Positions 1 to 11,611 of a stretch of DNA of 64,000 bases are shown piece after piece (position 1 is the stretch's first letter; every line of letters starts with the position of its first letter). The DNA comes from Lytechinus pictus (Eukaryota; Echinodermata; Echinoidea; Temnopleuroida; Toxopneustidae): NCBI RefSeq assembly GCF_037042905.1, contig NC_087261.1, positions 10,563,717 to 10,627,716 of the forward strand. The letters are read 5' to 3'. The translations under genes and the position numbers were made by a program. Below the pieces are notes generated by a model. That model was not told where the DNA came from. It searched no databases and was given only the letters and a program-made list of their open reading frames with translations.

Positions 1-121
1 CAAAGAGCCTATCAAAGGCCTCACCTGCTTGCTAGTCTACATGTCCATCAAGAGAATACCCTGATTATTCATACCAATATTTGTGCCACAAAGATGTTGT
101 ACATGTACATGTATACATGTA

Positions 122-769
122 CAGTTGAAGCCAAAAGTTTACATACATGTACACCCATGAAATTCAGTGAAATTTGTTCGCTTGCCAAACATCGTAAAAT
201 TTACTGTATCTTCAAAAATATAAATACTACCATGATGAAGTTGGTATCAAATGAAAGAGCGTATTAAGCTCTTTCACATAATTGGGATGCCGTTGTGATT
301 AAAGTATATTTTAGGTGGAATTTTCTTTGAAGAAAAAAAGTAATATTTGTGCCAAATGTATTATATTCTTTGTTATTATACTTTCAAACATTGTTTCATA
401 GAAATATATAAATGTCAAATCTATGATTTCTATCATGATACAGTGTATGTCACCACTGAACATAAAAGTGTAATCTGAAATGTTTGTGTTGAGAACTAGC
501 ACAAATATGAAATGTTTTTGTCCAGTTTTTATTTTTTATTTGTCTAAAATATGAAGATTTTGGGGAAAAATGACACCTAAATATTTTTCAGCTCCTGATG
601 ACAAAGTAATGTGATGGAGGGGCATGGCATACTCATTTGTTTGATATCAAATTTGTCATGATAGAACATATATTTTATAAGATAGGGTAAATTTTATGAT
701 GATTGTCAAGTGTCAACTTTTCTTTGAATTTCCTGGGTGTACATGTATGTAAACTTTTGGCCTCAACTG
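122..769. mobile_element. Tc1/mariner-type non-autonomous element (MITE) with TA target duplication
   Basis: The two ends are inverted repeats of about 45-50 bp. The left end begins CAGTTGAAGCCAAAAGTTTA and the reverse complement of the right end begins CAGTTGAGGCCAAAAGTTTA. TA dinucleotides at 120-121 and 770-771 flank the pair. CAGTTGAAG..GTTTACATACA is the hallmark end of Tc1/mariner elements of the Sleeping Beauty type. The 648 bp interior has no transposase reading frame, so this copy would depend on an enzyme supplied in trans. Confidence 0.85.
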
Positions 770-771
770 TA

Positions 772-1883
772 CATCTAATTTCAAACTACTCTCAATTTTT
801 TTTCAAACAAAAGAAAAACATTATTAGCAAAGTTTGAAACAGGCAAATCAATAGTTAGTTGAAGAGGTTGAAGGTTACCTTAACATAAATGGTACATTTT
901 TAAATATGTACTGCATTACAATTACTGCTGCAGCCTTTTATTTTTTTATAAGAAAACAGTTAGCTACAGGTGTAGTTTTGCAGTTTTTACAGTTTTGCTT
1001 TACATGTACCCCTAAATGCACTAAGAATCCATCTTGAAGGTGATCGTGACAGGATTTCTATTTTTCAAGTCAAGAAAATGAGCCCAAATGCATAAAAAGT
1101 TCAATGTCCATGATTTACTGACTTTTTCTTGTCTTATCCACTGGCACAAAATCTAAGTTTACATGTAAGTGACATCAACTGAATGTACGAACTTTAAGAG
1201 TCAAGAAAGAAGGAAATATTCTTCATTTCCTTGATAGTTTTCGACTAAACAAAACTAATAAAAGTAATATCAGGGAAATTGATGTCCATTTCATCATGGA
1301 TGTAAAGATATGAGTGACATTTCAGCAAATTTTGGGGAGGCTTTAAAAAAAAAACCCACCAGTTAACCCTTACTGCCCATTTATTAACAGAGGTCAAGTG
1401 CAAAATATACATAATGATTCAGGCTTATGCTATAGCATCAGATTTTTATCCGAAACAGGCGCTTTAATCGACCAAGCTACACTACCATTCACAATTGTTG
1501 GACTCACTATAAAAAAAACAGAAAACGATAAATTTGTTCCACTGAATTTAATGACTTGAGTATTGTTCTCTGGTTTTAACAGGTACACTGTCTGTGAGTC
1601 AAAGAATTGTGACTGGTACAATGTAGTGTAGCTGCCCCCCACCTGAATTGAAAAGTGAAAATTGAAATGAATCTCAGTATACAAGACAACACATGTCGAC
1701 CAGCTAGGCAGATTATTTCACATAAGTTAGGGTCTACTTTTTTCTTACCTGTTCCTTTTCCTTTTCTGCACTTTTTTTTGTCTGCCTTTTTTCCTCTTTT
1801 CAGTTTCATCTTTCCCTTTTTGCCCCCCCCCCCGCCCGAAATGGCAGCTGGGCCCTGGGGCACATGCCCCCCTCCCCTTATCC
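772..1883. other. AT-rich stretch with no recognised gene
   Basis: Both strands hold only short reading frames of low-complexity composition. A pyrimidine-rich tract with a C run lies at about 1735-1880. No splice-consistent coding exon or family motif was recognised. Confidence 0.4.
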
Positions 1884-1884
1884 A

Positions 1885-2215
1885 GGGTTCCCAGCTTTTC
1901 CCTGATAATTATTCAAAGTTAAACTCATTCCCAGTTTCGCATGTTTTCTAACTTGTTGCAGTGAATTAGACTACATGTATTTTCAGTATAAAAACAATAT
2001 TATAAAACTAATTAGTACCACCATAACCAGTCATTCAATGGATATTGTTTTGATATGCAACAAACTATTATAACAGAGTCTGACTGACTACCATGCTTTC
2101 GACTTTTGGCATGTTTGGGCTCATCAAAATTCCTGGTTTTTCCCTTATTTGACTTTGAGGCATTTTTCCCTGACCAGTGGAAAAAGTAAAATAACTTTCC
2201 CTGATTTCCCTGTGT
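1885..2215 (+). repeat. Dispersed repeat family ending GGTTCCCA, copy 1
   Basis: This segment starts AGGGTTCCCAGCTTTTCCCT and contains several CCCTGA pieces. It matches the reverse complement of 12994-13404 over most of its length, including a shared block around ATTCCCAGTTTC. The second copy ends in GGTTCCC and GGGAACC, so the family probably has short inverted ends. No protein is encoded. Confidence 0.55.
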
Positions 2216-2288
2216 TGGGTTATCATACACCACTGCTCGACAGACGACATCATCAACAACGCTGTCTCATTCACCACTAGCCAGGAGG

Positions 2289-2425
2289 CCATCTTGTTTC
2301 TCATTGTTGATCACTAATGCATCGCTAACGTTACGGACGCCGCGTCCGTAACATTAGCGATCAACAATGAGAAACAAGATGGCGTCTGTAACGTTAGCGA
2401 TCAACAATGAGAAACAAGATGGCGG
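2289..2425. repeat. Palindrome plus direct repeat carrying an AAGATGGCG motif
   Basis: The arm 2289-2340 is inverted at 2341-2384 with the centre at the GGACGCCGCGTCC junction. The right arm is then repeated directly, from about 2384 to 2425. Each arm contains a roughly 20-base block around AACAATGAGAAACAAGATGG. AAGATGGCG resembles a YY1-type site, but no promoter function is shown. Confidence 0.6.
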
Positions 2426-2689
2426 CGTTAAAATTCGGGCAAGTCTCCCCCATCTTTTCATAATATTTTTCTAATTTTTAAAAATGAATTCTTGTTTAAA
2501 AATGAAATCGATAGCGTAGAAATGTCGGAAATAAAGTTGTATCCCATTTACATGATTTAGGGCTAGATCTTTTAGAAGGAAAGTAGAAATCTCTGGGCGA
2601 AAGTTTGAGGTTTTTTGGCGGTACATGTAGATGAATGCAATGGAATCCCTGGCTTCGTAGAGAGTCAGTCTCAGACTCAGCCTTTCATC

Positions 2690-3262
2690 TTCATTCTCCT
2701 AACCTAGGGAGCTCCGGTCCAGGACTTTTCCGTGTAATATTAGGCAGAGGATACTCTCCAAAAATGGGGTAGAATGGGGTCGCAATAGCACCCCACATAA
2801 AAGGGGGAAAAATTAATGCACTTACCTCGATTATATGGATGAAGGTCTATCGTGACAAAGAATCCTGACATCCGAGGCACAAAACTGGACCCTCAAAAAA
2901 GGAAAAGTTTTGTCTCGTTCGTCCTCCTTCTTTCAAAATCGAAAACAAAATGGCCGATCGATACCGAGAACGAACGCAACATGGAGGTCTAACTTTTCCT
3001 TTTTTTGAGTGTCCAGTTTGTGCCTCGATGTCAGGATTCTGTGTCACGATAGACCTTCATCAATATAATAGAGGTAAATGCATAATTTATTTTTTCCCCC
3101 TTTTTTAGTTTTATTTCGAGTGCTATTGCGACCCCATTCTAACCCAATTTGGAGAGTACCCATGTCTGCCTTTTAGTTTTAGTGCCTAGTATTTATAAAC
3201 GGAAGACTCCTGGGCTCCAGCCCGCAAAGCAGGCCGGAGCTCCCTGCAGGGTCCCTGGGTTA
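2690..3262. mobile_element. Imperfect long inverted repeat (hairpin MITE-like)
   Basis: The left arm (about 2695-2925) and right arm (about 2990-3255) are complementary over several blocks: GGAGCTCCGG near 2708 with CCGGAGCTCC near 3234, the TGGGGT..GGTCGCAATAGCA block with TGCTATTGCGACCCCA, and GATGAAGGTCTATCGTGACA with its complement at about 3034-3060. The unpaired centre is at about 2930-2985. No coding sequence is present. Confidence 0.6.
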
Positions 3263-3734
3263 TCAATATCATTCTCCAAGTTCAGATGTTCTCACTCACT
3301 CAGTCAGACTCAGAATAATCATTGTTATAAAATAGGTGTATTATTTCAAGCATCGCGATTGGCCAATACGCGTCACATGACATCCAACTTTTTTAGTGCA
3401 TGCACGGCAGTGTAAAAGGTGCGCAATAAAAATTGACATTGCATGCTCAAGCAGATCAGTGCAGTCGAAGTCCCGGGAGAAGTCCAACAAAACTGTTCTG
3501 TAACTTTTTAAGAATTTGTTTCTGTGTTGCTATTTTATAAAACAAATAATGCACTTGCTCTGGTGTGCGTAAAAGTAAATGCAAAGCTCGGTTTCTTCAG
3601 ATGGTGCACACTGAGCACTCGCCGCCAGCGGCTCGTGCACAGTGCGGCACCTATCTAAAGAAACCTCGCGTGCTCTGCATTTCCACTAACGCACTCGGCT
3701 GCATGCATTATTTATATATTGTCAACTGTTTACC

Positions 3735-4132
3735 AGTAGAGGTGCACGGCCAATATCGGGGAGACTGTCTCCCTTGAGAGAGATTATCTGATCTCCAATA
3801 TCAGAGACGTTTGTAAAGAATTTGGGTATCCAATTTCAGACAGTCTCCAGTTTGGGAGACCAATTTCCTTTGTTTATATTTGCTGTAAAAGAATTAGCTT
3901 GGCGGCAAATAAAAATGTGATAAGCAGATTCCTCATGAAAAATTACCCTTTTCACCGTCTACTTTACAAATCATGCAAATTCACCGTCTATTTTTGTTTT
4001 GATAAGGATTTTGTTGTCATTCACACACGAAACAAATGGGCTTCTGACCTTATTGAGACAAAATTTTGGGAGGAAAAAATTACGCTTTTGTTGGTGTTGT
4101 TTCTTTTGTTGTTTTGCAAAGCAAGTCTCCAA
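3735..4132 (+). repeat. Dispersed repeat of about 395 bp, copy 1
   Basis: It runs from a GTAGAGGTGCACGGCCAATA block to a TTGCAAAGCAAGTCTCCAAT block and is clearly homologous, in the same orientation, to 31568-31957 in EIF3E intron 1. Several GGGAGAC and GTCTCCC palindromic words lie near both ends. Short reading frames in it match between copies only because the DNA matches; they do not resemble a known protein. Confidence 0.6.
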
Positions 4133-4815
4133 TCACCCATGGGTTCATATCGTCTCGCGTGCGAAGGAATATCAGTCGTATGCACACGACACACACGACA
4201 CATCCAAAATATACTGGGCTTTTGCCCACATAAAATATCACGCATAATCTGGTATTTCACATTCTGCTATGACACTTACCGAATCATTTAGATCCTTCCG
4301 TGACTTCTCCTTGAAGTTTCTTTTAAAATATATGTATATTTTCTTGATCTTTAGTGAAGATTTCACGGAGATAAAAATTGGTCAGCGTGGATATCAATTT
4401 TCGCCTGAAGAGGGCGGGCGATTTATATTCATATCAAAGACACAAGGGAAAGACTAGCATGACTAGGCACCTACACTATTTTACACGCAAATATTGTTGT
4501 GACTTGTGTTTTTTTTTTGTACACCTAGTCCTAGGCCACTCATGGGATCAATGCATCTCGCGTGCGAAGGATTCATATGCACATGGTGCACGCGAATTTT
4601 TCACACCCTTTTTACTAAAATAACTAAGCCATTCCTTTTAAAATAATGTTTCTAATTGTGCTATGACACTTACCGAACCATATGGATCGTTTCTTGTCTT
4701 CTCTTTGGTGTGTTTTTAAGAAAAAAAATGCATTTTCTCGTGATCTTCACGTAGATACCGCAGGGTAATTGTGGTTGTAAACTTTTGCTTAAAGAGGGCG
4801 CGCGATATTATTCAC
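4126..4815 (+). repeat. Local tandem duplication, two diverged units of about 300 bp
   Basis: Unit 1 (about 4126-4440) and unit 2 (about 4535-4815) share in order: CTCGCGTGCGAAGGA, GCTATGACACTTACCGAA, a TTCTTGATCTT / TCGTGATCTT block and a final AAGAGGGCG followed by CGCGAT. The units are diverged, so the duplication is not recent. No gene is recognised. Confidence 0.5.
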
Positions 4816-5315
4816 AAGATGTTTGTTTAGGTAATCGACGGTTCTGCAGCTTGTACTGCTAGCTGCATTTTAGACGCTCAGCATTATTTTCCTCTTTCTG
4901 TTTTTTTTTTTGCTGTCAAGCGGTATTTTCTATTGTAGCGCCATCAGCGATGATGAAATGTAAAGAGTCGCCTTGAAATGAAGAAAAATTATGTCACATT
5001 AATTCGTTAGTTTGTTTCCTATTTTTTTTCACTTTTTTCTTCTTCCTCATCTATGATCAAAGGTGAATACCTTTTTTTGATATCTGTTCTAAAAGCTGGA
5101 CATTTTAAATATTTTGTTCAAGTAAATAAATCAACAGGATAGTAATCAAAATGCGATAGAGCTGCCCGAGCTGAAAATTCTGATACAAGGACTTGAAAAT
5201 AAAACATTCTGAGCACTTTTTATAACCATGATGAGGAGACCTATATATATGTGTGTGTGTGAAGTTATACATGTACTACAGCTTTGGCAACTCTTTTATT
5301 TAAATATTGTGTGAA

Positions 5316-5345
<30 letters not shown>

Positions 5346-5346
<1 letters not shown>

Positions 5347-5402
5347 ACAGTCCCCAAAACGTATTTTTTTCGTGTTAGCTTAAAATGCTTGATTTATTTA
5401 CG

Positions 5403-5465
<63 letters not shown>

Positions 5466-5514
5466 ATGTATATGAAATAAGCTAACACGAAAAAAATACG
5501 TTTTGGGGACTGTT
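5346..5514. mobile_element. Small hairpin element with a (TA)n loop
   Basis: A 37 bp sequence starting AACAGTCCCCAAAACGTATT is repeated as a perfect reverse complement at 5478-5514. Most of what lies between is a (TA)n microsatellite (about 5405-5467). This looks like a MITE whose interior is a TA expansion, or an inverted repeat that captured a microsatellite. A second (TA)n run lies just to the left, at about 5319-5345. Confidence 0.65.
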
Positions 5515-5689
5515 AAATAAGAATTCATGAGTGGGATAGGTAACTATCTATTCTATTCTTGTTCGTTTTCTATTATTATTTGTGTGTTGTGTTTATTTTT
5601 CTTGAAGCACCAAAAGGTGGACATGTCCGCTAAGATATATTAACGAAGTCACCATTATTATCACAAGCTAACGGATCAATTAAAATGCG

Positions 5690-6180
5690 AGCGTGAAACG
5701 TGAGCTTCTTTTTTTCTTAATTCAGTCTTAACGATACTTTTTCATCATATTTTAAAGGTGAATCTCATGATTCAAAATGATAAATGCTTGTCGCACGGGC
5801 AGAAATAGCGGGACCAATAGTTATTTTCAATATTCCGAACTGCATTCTGGACGTTAAGCGAATTTGTATAACAATTAAAAGGGTAGGTCTATTTACCTTA
5901 CAAATTATGCGAGCGCTGAACTTTTGGACATTTAAACCTCAACAAATGGACATTTTTAAAATATGAACAACATCATAAATGTCACTTACAAAAATGATGC
6001 CAGCGCGAAGCTCGCGCTTAGAGTTTTTGGTATTGATGACAGGACTGTATCTAAATGAAAAATAATGCGAGGGCATTTGTGCTTAAGATTTAAATTTGGG
6101 ATTTGAAAAGTCCGACAGATTACCTATACTTTTAAAAGAGGAATGACCTCCAGAATTCAAGCGCGAAGCGCCAGTAGATT
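5690..6180 (+). repeat. Diverged tandem units with a GCGCGAAGC motif
   Basis: Short GC-rich words of the type GCGCGAAGC / GCGAGCG recur (near 5688, 5910, 6002 and 6160) in otherwise AT-rich DNA. The same motif in the opposite orientation recurs at 10610-11045, so both belong to one dispersed repeat type. No protein is recognised. Confidence 0.45.
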
Positions 6181-6309
6181 TATGTTGAAGTTTAGACCTA
6201 GAACAGGGACGTTGAACCTTTATAATCATGAAAAAGATGGTATTTTTATAAATAAAACATGGGAGTCTAATTTTGTTTTAGTGTTAATATTCAGATCTTC
6301 AAACTTGAC

Positions 6310-6595
6310 ATTTTCCTATCCCCTTCATTATCCCCTCTCCTTCTCCCTTTCCCCATTTTCGTTCTCCCTTCTTTTCTTCTTCTCTCCCTTTCCCTTCCCT
6401 TTTTCGCTTTTCCTTTCCCTTCTTTTCTTTCCTTTCTCCCTCCCCTACTCTTTTCTCGCTCTTTCCATTTTTCTTTCCTTCTCCCTTCCCCTCTTCCTTT
6501 CCTTTGTTTTCTTTCTATTTTATGGTCTCCTTTTCCCTCTCTCTCCTCTACCTTTCCCCCTCCCTTTTCCTTTCCCTTTCCCTCTCCTTTTTTGT
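6310..6595 (+). repeat. Pyrimidine (C/T) tract of about 285 bp
   Basis: An almost uninterrupted run of CCCTTT, CTTCTC and similar words on the + strand. It creates long open frames rich in Ser, Phe, Leu and Pro (or Lys, Glu and Gly on the other strand) that are composition artefacts, not genes. Confidence 0.8.
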
Positions 6596-6879
6596 GCAAA
6601 CATTAACACGAACATCTTGCTTCCTACACACACACACAAACGCCCGCAATCTAACACACGTAATGCGAAACAATCGGGACATTATCATTTTGTTCATACA
6701 TATATATGTATATTTTCTCAATGAACATTTTCATCTATTTAAAGCTTTGAAAATTATCAAACAATGATTCCACAGGCGAAATCTCAATGATCATTAGAAA
6801 GGTACTTTACCCATTTTCATTTTATGTCATTGTGATTATTCCATACTAAGGCAACATATTTTGGATATAAAAATACGTG

Positions 6880-7330
6880 AAGGATATGTTCCTCTTCTGT
6901 TTTATACTTTTTATACTCACCCCCACTCTTACGCACCAGTTTATTAAGCCTTTCTTTGTAACCTGTTTGACCCACCTCTCACTAATTCTCTTGTTTTTCA
7001 TCCCATTATCACTGTTTTGTTCCAGATCCTGTTTGATGTTGCCTGCCTCATTATCTTAATCCCTCTTGGCTTGAGGTCTTTTACTGGCCTTACTTACACT
7101 AACTTCCCTTTGTGTCTGCCTACTCCTTTTCTTTCATCCCCTTCACTAACCTGATTGGTCTTCTCTACTCACTAATGCCCCTTTTGTCTCCTTGTTTCTA
7201 GTGTTGCTGTAGCTTGTTTGTGGTCTATATTATGGTTGTTCCACTTTATATGTTTGTCATTTTGCCTCCGACGAAGATTCTGCTAGGATCGAAAGCTTAG
7301 GCCCCCTTTTTGACTTTCTGTTTTATACTT
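6880..7330 (+). mobile_element. Probable Penelope-like retroelement remnant with a hammerhead-like core
   Basis: At 7264-7304 the sequence reads CCGACGA, then a stem-loop (GATTC pairing with GGATC), then CGAAAGC. The order C[T]GANGA - stem II - GAAA is the hammerhead ribozyme core seen in the terminal repeats of Penelope-like elements. Here the second core base is C rather than T, and stem I cannot be drawn well, so this copy is probably inactive. The upstream 350 bp is pyrimidine-rich with no recognisable reverse transcriptase. Assignment to Penelope-like elements is family knowledge plus inference. Confidence 0.35.
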
Positions 7331-8660
7331 TAACAGAAAACATTTTGTTCAACCAAATTATGATTTGTATTTCCAAGTTCCATGTAATATTTTCATTGGA
7401 AAATCTCTTAAAGGTCAAGTGCACCCCAGAAAAAATTGTTTGAATAAATAGAGAACTATGTTGATTTTTGGTACAATTTCCTATTATGCGCCGACGACTT
7501 GAATCGAGAATGTTCGATAGGAAAATTTCGCATTTCGATTGTTGTTTGCGTAATTTCCACCGCAGTACGAAGGATGACTAAGGACGGACCGAGCGAAGTA
7601 TCCTGGTTGAGATTTGGAGGTAAGCGATAAAAACACTTTAATAAATAATTTATAATTGCTTTTTCATAAAAACTTGATCATAAGATCAAGATTAACATAG
7701 CGGACAAATATTGAAAGGTTTGGCGTAGTTTAGTCCCTCACATTCGTGTGATGAATGAAAACGTCAAAATGCACTATGAAATCACATGTGTTGTGCGAGG
7801 TTAGTATACTAACCTCGCATGTTGTGTGAGTGGTCCTAGGCCTAATAATAATAATTGCTACTAGTACTAGATATAGATTCTATCCAATTTCACTACACAA
7901 CAGACATGTCATGACACAGCATATTATTGGGAAACACAAAAAATTCAGACAGTCAAAACTCAAAAACGTAGCAGAGGCCAGAGCCAGAGCTCTGGCATTC
8001 TCAATCAGTCACAATCACAGTGCCAGTGCCACTGACGTCACTCAGCTAACAACAAAATTCTGCGAAGACTGATAAGTGATCGACCAAATCATGAAATGAT
8101 TAGAAAGTTTACCTGTATTTGTGCCTGTTTTATTGGTTTTATGTTGGTTCAATTTGCTCTTTGAATCCCCATTTTGCACCTTACAACGCCCTTGCGAGAG
8201 TTCCTCAGACATTTTACAGAATTCTTGATTTGTTTGTGCTGTTTATGGTTCAGTTTCGCAAATCTTCATACTTCATACCGGTACATGTTCACACGTACAT
8301 ACAACTAGATCAGCATACGTTACACACCAAGCGACCATTAAGAAGTAGTAAAATTAACGTACCAAAATTCAATAGAAAATTGTGTACAGTGTCTTCAAAA
8401 GAACAAACAAACAATAAAAGCATATTGTGTAATTTGTGTTGAGTTGCTATTGTGAAATAAACTGCTTTAACTAAAAACGTTCAGTTCAACAATAGTCTTT
8501 TTTGTGTGAAGTTAATCGACTTATAGAATTAAGGAGGAAGTCGTATTCTTATAAATTTAGTTATCAATTATCAAAACCATTAAAAAGGATACATTACCGA
8601 AAGAAAAAGTTCTGATGAAAAGAGACAAATTAAAATAGCATGAAAAAAATCATCAAAACC
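7331..8660. other. No recognised gene; one GC-richer patch and a CRE palindrome
   Basis: A fragment at about 7408-7450 matches one end of the TTAA-type MITE family found at 9571 and 21080. A more GC-balanced patch at 7490-7630 ends in a good splice-donor-like GGAGGTAAGC. A perfect TGACGTCA lies at about 8034. Reading frames here are short and unlike any known protein. Confidence 0.3.
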
Positions 8661-8664
8661 GGCT

Positions 8665-9045
8665 GTAAAATTCCCCGGCCCCCCACTCAGTGTTATTTAG
8701 GGTACGCCCGTACGCCTATGTCGCTCCCTCTTTTTGAAATCACCCCCCTATCTCATGTGTGCCAAAATTTCTGAACCCCCCTTTCACGGGCTTTTCCTGC
8801 CTTGGAGACCCCCCTAAATCCGGAACACCGTAATGTATACCTCCCCCTATCACAGGTGAGCTCTCATTCCAACCCCCTATCTCGATCAGGACAGACACCC
8901 CCTTTTTAAAGAAATCTCCGGGAGAAAAGTCAAATACACCTTTTTATAATTCGTGGCCGGACTTGTTCCGTGAAAAAGTACCCCTTTACCGGAAATTCTT
9001 GGAACACGAATGCGGGGGGGGGGGGGGGGGGAGGGGTTACAATTC
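8665..9045. repeat. C-run-rich dispersed repeat
   Basis: Many CCCCCT runs are spaced roughly every 25-50 bases, and the stretch ends in a G run at 9015-9032. The pattern of short words between C (or G) runs also appears at 56680-57110 on the opposite strand, where blocks such as GGAAATTTAGGCTG are shared with 11150-11250. These probably derive from one repeat family. Confidence 0.4.
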
Positions 9046-9570
9046 ATAATGTCATGAATATATCTGAAGTTTCGCTTAATTTAAGAAAACATGGTTTATG
9101 TATATCCTGGTAGGTATGCAAATGAGGCACTCTCTAGCTGTTGGCGTTATTCATATGCAGTATGAAAAATTTCAATTTTCTCCTGATCGTGTTTTTTATT
9201 ATTTTCTTCTTGAATATATGAAATTGCCTTGTTGATTTCATGAAAAATTCCCTCTCATTAAATCTGCTGAAAAATGTATTATTGTATCAAATGCAAAAAG
9301 AATCGTGAATGAATGACATCACCAACTTGCTCATTTGCCAGTATCCCTTTGTTGTGCATATAACTGTTTTTGTACAAAAAAATAAGCGACATTTAGAAAT
9401 ATAACCTTCTTATCCTACATTCGATTTTCAGTGTTCTACATAACACTTGTTTATTAAATCTTTCATTCAAATCAACTTTTTGTTGGGTAAGGGGCGCAAA
9501 TACAGAAAAAGAAAACAAAAAATGAACAGAAATTGTCAACTTTTTTTGTATAGAGAAAAGTAAAAGTTAA

Positions 9571-10206
9571 AGGTTAAGTCCAGCTCAGGAAAATGTTGAT
9601 TTGAATCAATAGAGAAAAATCAGAAATGCATATTGCTGAAAACTTCATCAAAATCGGATGTAAAATAAAAAAGTTATGACATTTTAAAGTTTCGCTTATT
9701 TTTCACAAAATAGATCTATGCACAATTAAGTCACATATTGCAAATGAGAAAATCGATGATGTCCGTCACTCACTATTTCTTTTGTTTTTTATTGTTTGAA
9801 TAGTGCAATATTTCAATTTTTACAGATTTGACAATAAGGACCAACTTGCATGACTGAACCATAAAATTTTAAACAATGGTAATTCCACATGTTCATGGAG
9901 AAATAAAATTCTGTTTCACCGGACAATGAGGAGAAAATTAGAATATTTTATATTTCATATAACAAAATACAAAAGAAATAGCGAGTGAGTGATGTCATCA
10001 CTGAGTTCCCTCATTTGCATACGATGACATGCATACGAACCAGAGGATGTGCATATATAACTGTTTTGTGAAATTAAGTGAAACTTAAAAATGTCATAAC
10101 TTTCTTATTTTACATCCGATTTTGATGAAATGTTCAGTGTTATGCTTTTTGGATTTTTCTCTTTTTATTCAAATCAACTTTTTGTTGGGGTGCATGGACT
10201 TGTCCT
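9571..10206. mobile_element. TIR MITE, TTAA-type family A, copy 1
   Basis: Long inverted ends: the left end has AGTCCAGCTC..TTGATTTGAATCA and CATCAAAATCGGATGTAAAA; the right end has the complements, TTTACATCCGATTTTGATGA and AATCAACTTTTTGTTGGGG, finishing in GACTTGTCCT. TTAA precedes the left end, but no clear TTAA follows the right end. The same family is present at 21080-21642. The interior has no transposase frame. Confidence 0.7.
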
Positions 10207-10609
10207 GTACGGAATAAAGTCGCCGAAAAGGAAGACCACTGATTAAGGTGATATATACGCCCGTCCTATTACAATGGTAATGCAGTTTCGAACCCATGTG
10301 GACCGTATCCGTGCCAATTTTCGATTAGTGATATACTTATTCTTTCCAAGAATTCCAACAAACAGTCCTTAAAATATTTATTTTTTCAAACGCATACCAT
10401 ATGCATGCTTTTTCATCTATATAGCTACGCGGGTTTTGATAATTATGCTACTCTTTATTAATTCTTACAAACAGTTCTAAAAATCCTATTTTTTTCTTGT
10501 TTAATCAACAAAGACTTATAATCACGATTTTATTTGATAAGGTATAGATACAAAACTCTCTTCATTAATTTTTACAAACAATCGTCTCTTTTTAGGAGAG
10601 GATATACCA

Positions 10610-11045
10610 ACAAAATCAGCTCGCGCTTCGCGCACGCATTACGCCGATGAGATACGTATAGGAAGTTAATGAATTCATAAAATACTCTTTAAAATTGTAC
10701 CCTTTCAAGTAAGTATCAGCTCATTGCTCGTGCCTGCATTGATTGCTTAGTTATAGATCCGCATCGTGGGACTTACTTCTCCCTAAAATGTCCCGATTTC
10801 AGGTCTGAATGATTTTCGGCTCGCGCTTCGAGCTCGCATTAATTTTTTAGAATTAATATTCAGTCTTAAGATCTTAATGTTGAATAAAAAAACAGGTTCG
10901 CGCTTCGCCCTCGTATTAGATCGATTTATTTAATGAGATCCCTGCATCAGTGATTCCCTGTAATAATTTAGTATGATAAATGTTCCTTTTTCAGGTCAAA
11001 AGATCAATGATTTTCAGCTCGCGCTTCGCGCTCGTATTCATTGTT
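10610..11045 (-). repeat. Diverged tandem units with GCTCGCGCTTCGCGC palindromic motif
   Basis: CTCGCGCTTCGCGC-like words occur near 10620, 10819, 10897 and 11019 and can pair with themselves. Units are spaced at about 80-200 bases in AT-rich DNA. The opposite orientation of the motif is at 5690-6180. No coding function is evident. Confidence 0.5.
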
Positions 11046-11397
11046 CAGGTATAGTTAGATACCAATCACAGTTATGATTACAAAAAAACAACAAAGAATA
11101 TTCCGTATTAACGTCTATTGAAAAATGTTTCCACTCGTATCAATGCGAGGGTCTCCGCGACGGGAAAATGGGAATTTCTATGGTTTTCTGAATTGCTGAT
11201 GCTCTGGACCGGAAATTTAGGCTGGGGGTCTCAACCACGGCACATATACATGTACGTATCATTCATTTATACTGAGTATATTAGGAAGTTGGTGAAAGTA
11301 ATTCCCCCCCATTGGCGAATGATCCCCGTATGGAGCTTGCATAATAAATAAAATTATCAAATTAAAAGATATTTTTATTTACAATAATAACTATTAG

Positions 11398-11475
11398 TTA
11401 ATAATAATAATAATGATGATAATAAACAATAATAATAATAAAAATAATAATAATGATAATAATAAATCATAATAA
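11398..11475. repeat. (AAT)n microsatellite
   Basis: An interrupted run of AAT/ATA triplets, followed by AGGGCGCTTTATAGGGCGCTTA. That last phrase resembles the AGCGCTTTATA-type body of the SINE at 41665, so this may be a SINE tail fragment. Confidence 0.5.
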
Positions 11476-11611
11476 CATTTAGGGCGCTTTATAGGGCGCT
11501 TAATTTGTCTCAAAGTTCACAAGTGGGTGTGCTGACTAATGATAAATATAATCCATTAGAAAAAACTCTATATTTAATTAATTAACCAAACCAAATTTAT
11601 CGGTGAATTAT

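Noticed and set aside
6143..6767. Long open frames of up to 193 codons across 6143-6767
   Set aside because: They coincide with the pyrimidine tract; the predicted residues are almost only Ser, Phe, Leu and Pro, a composition artefact.
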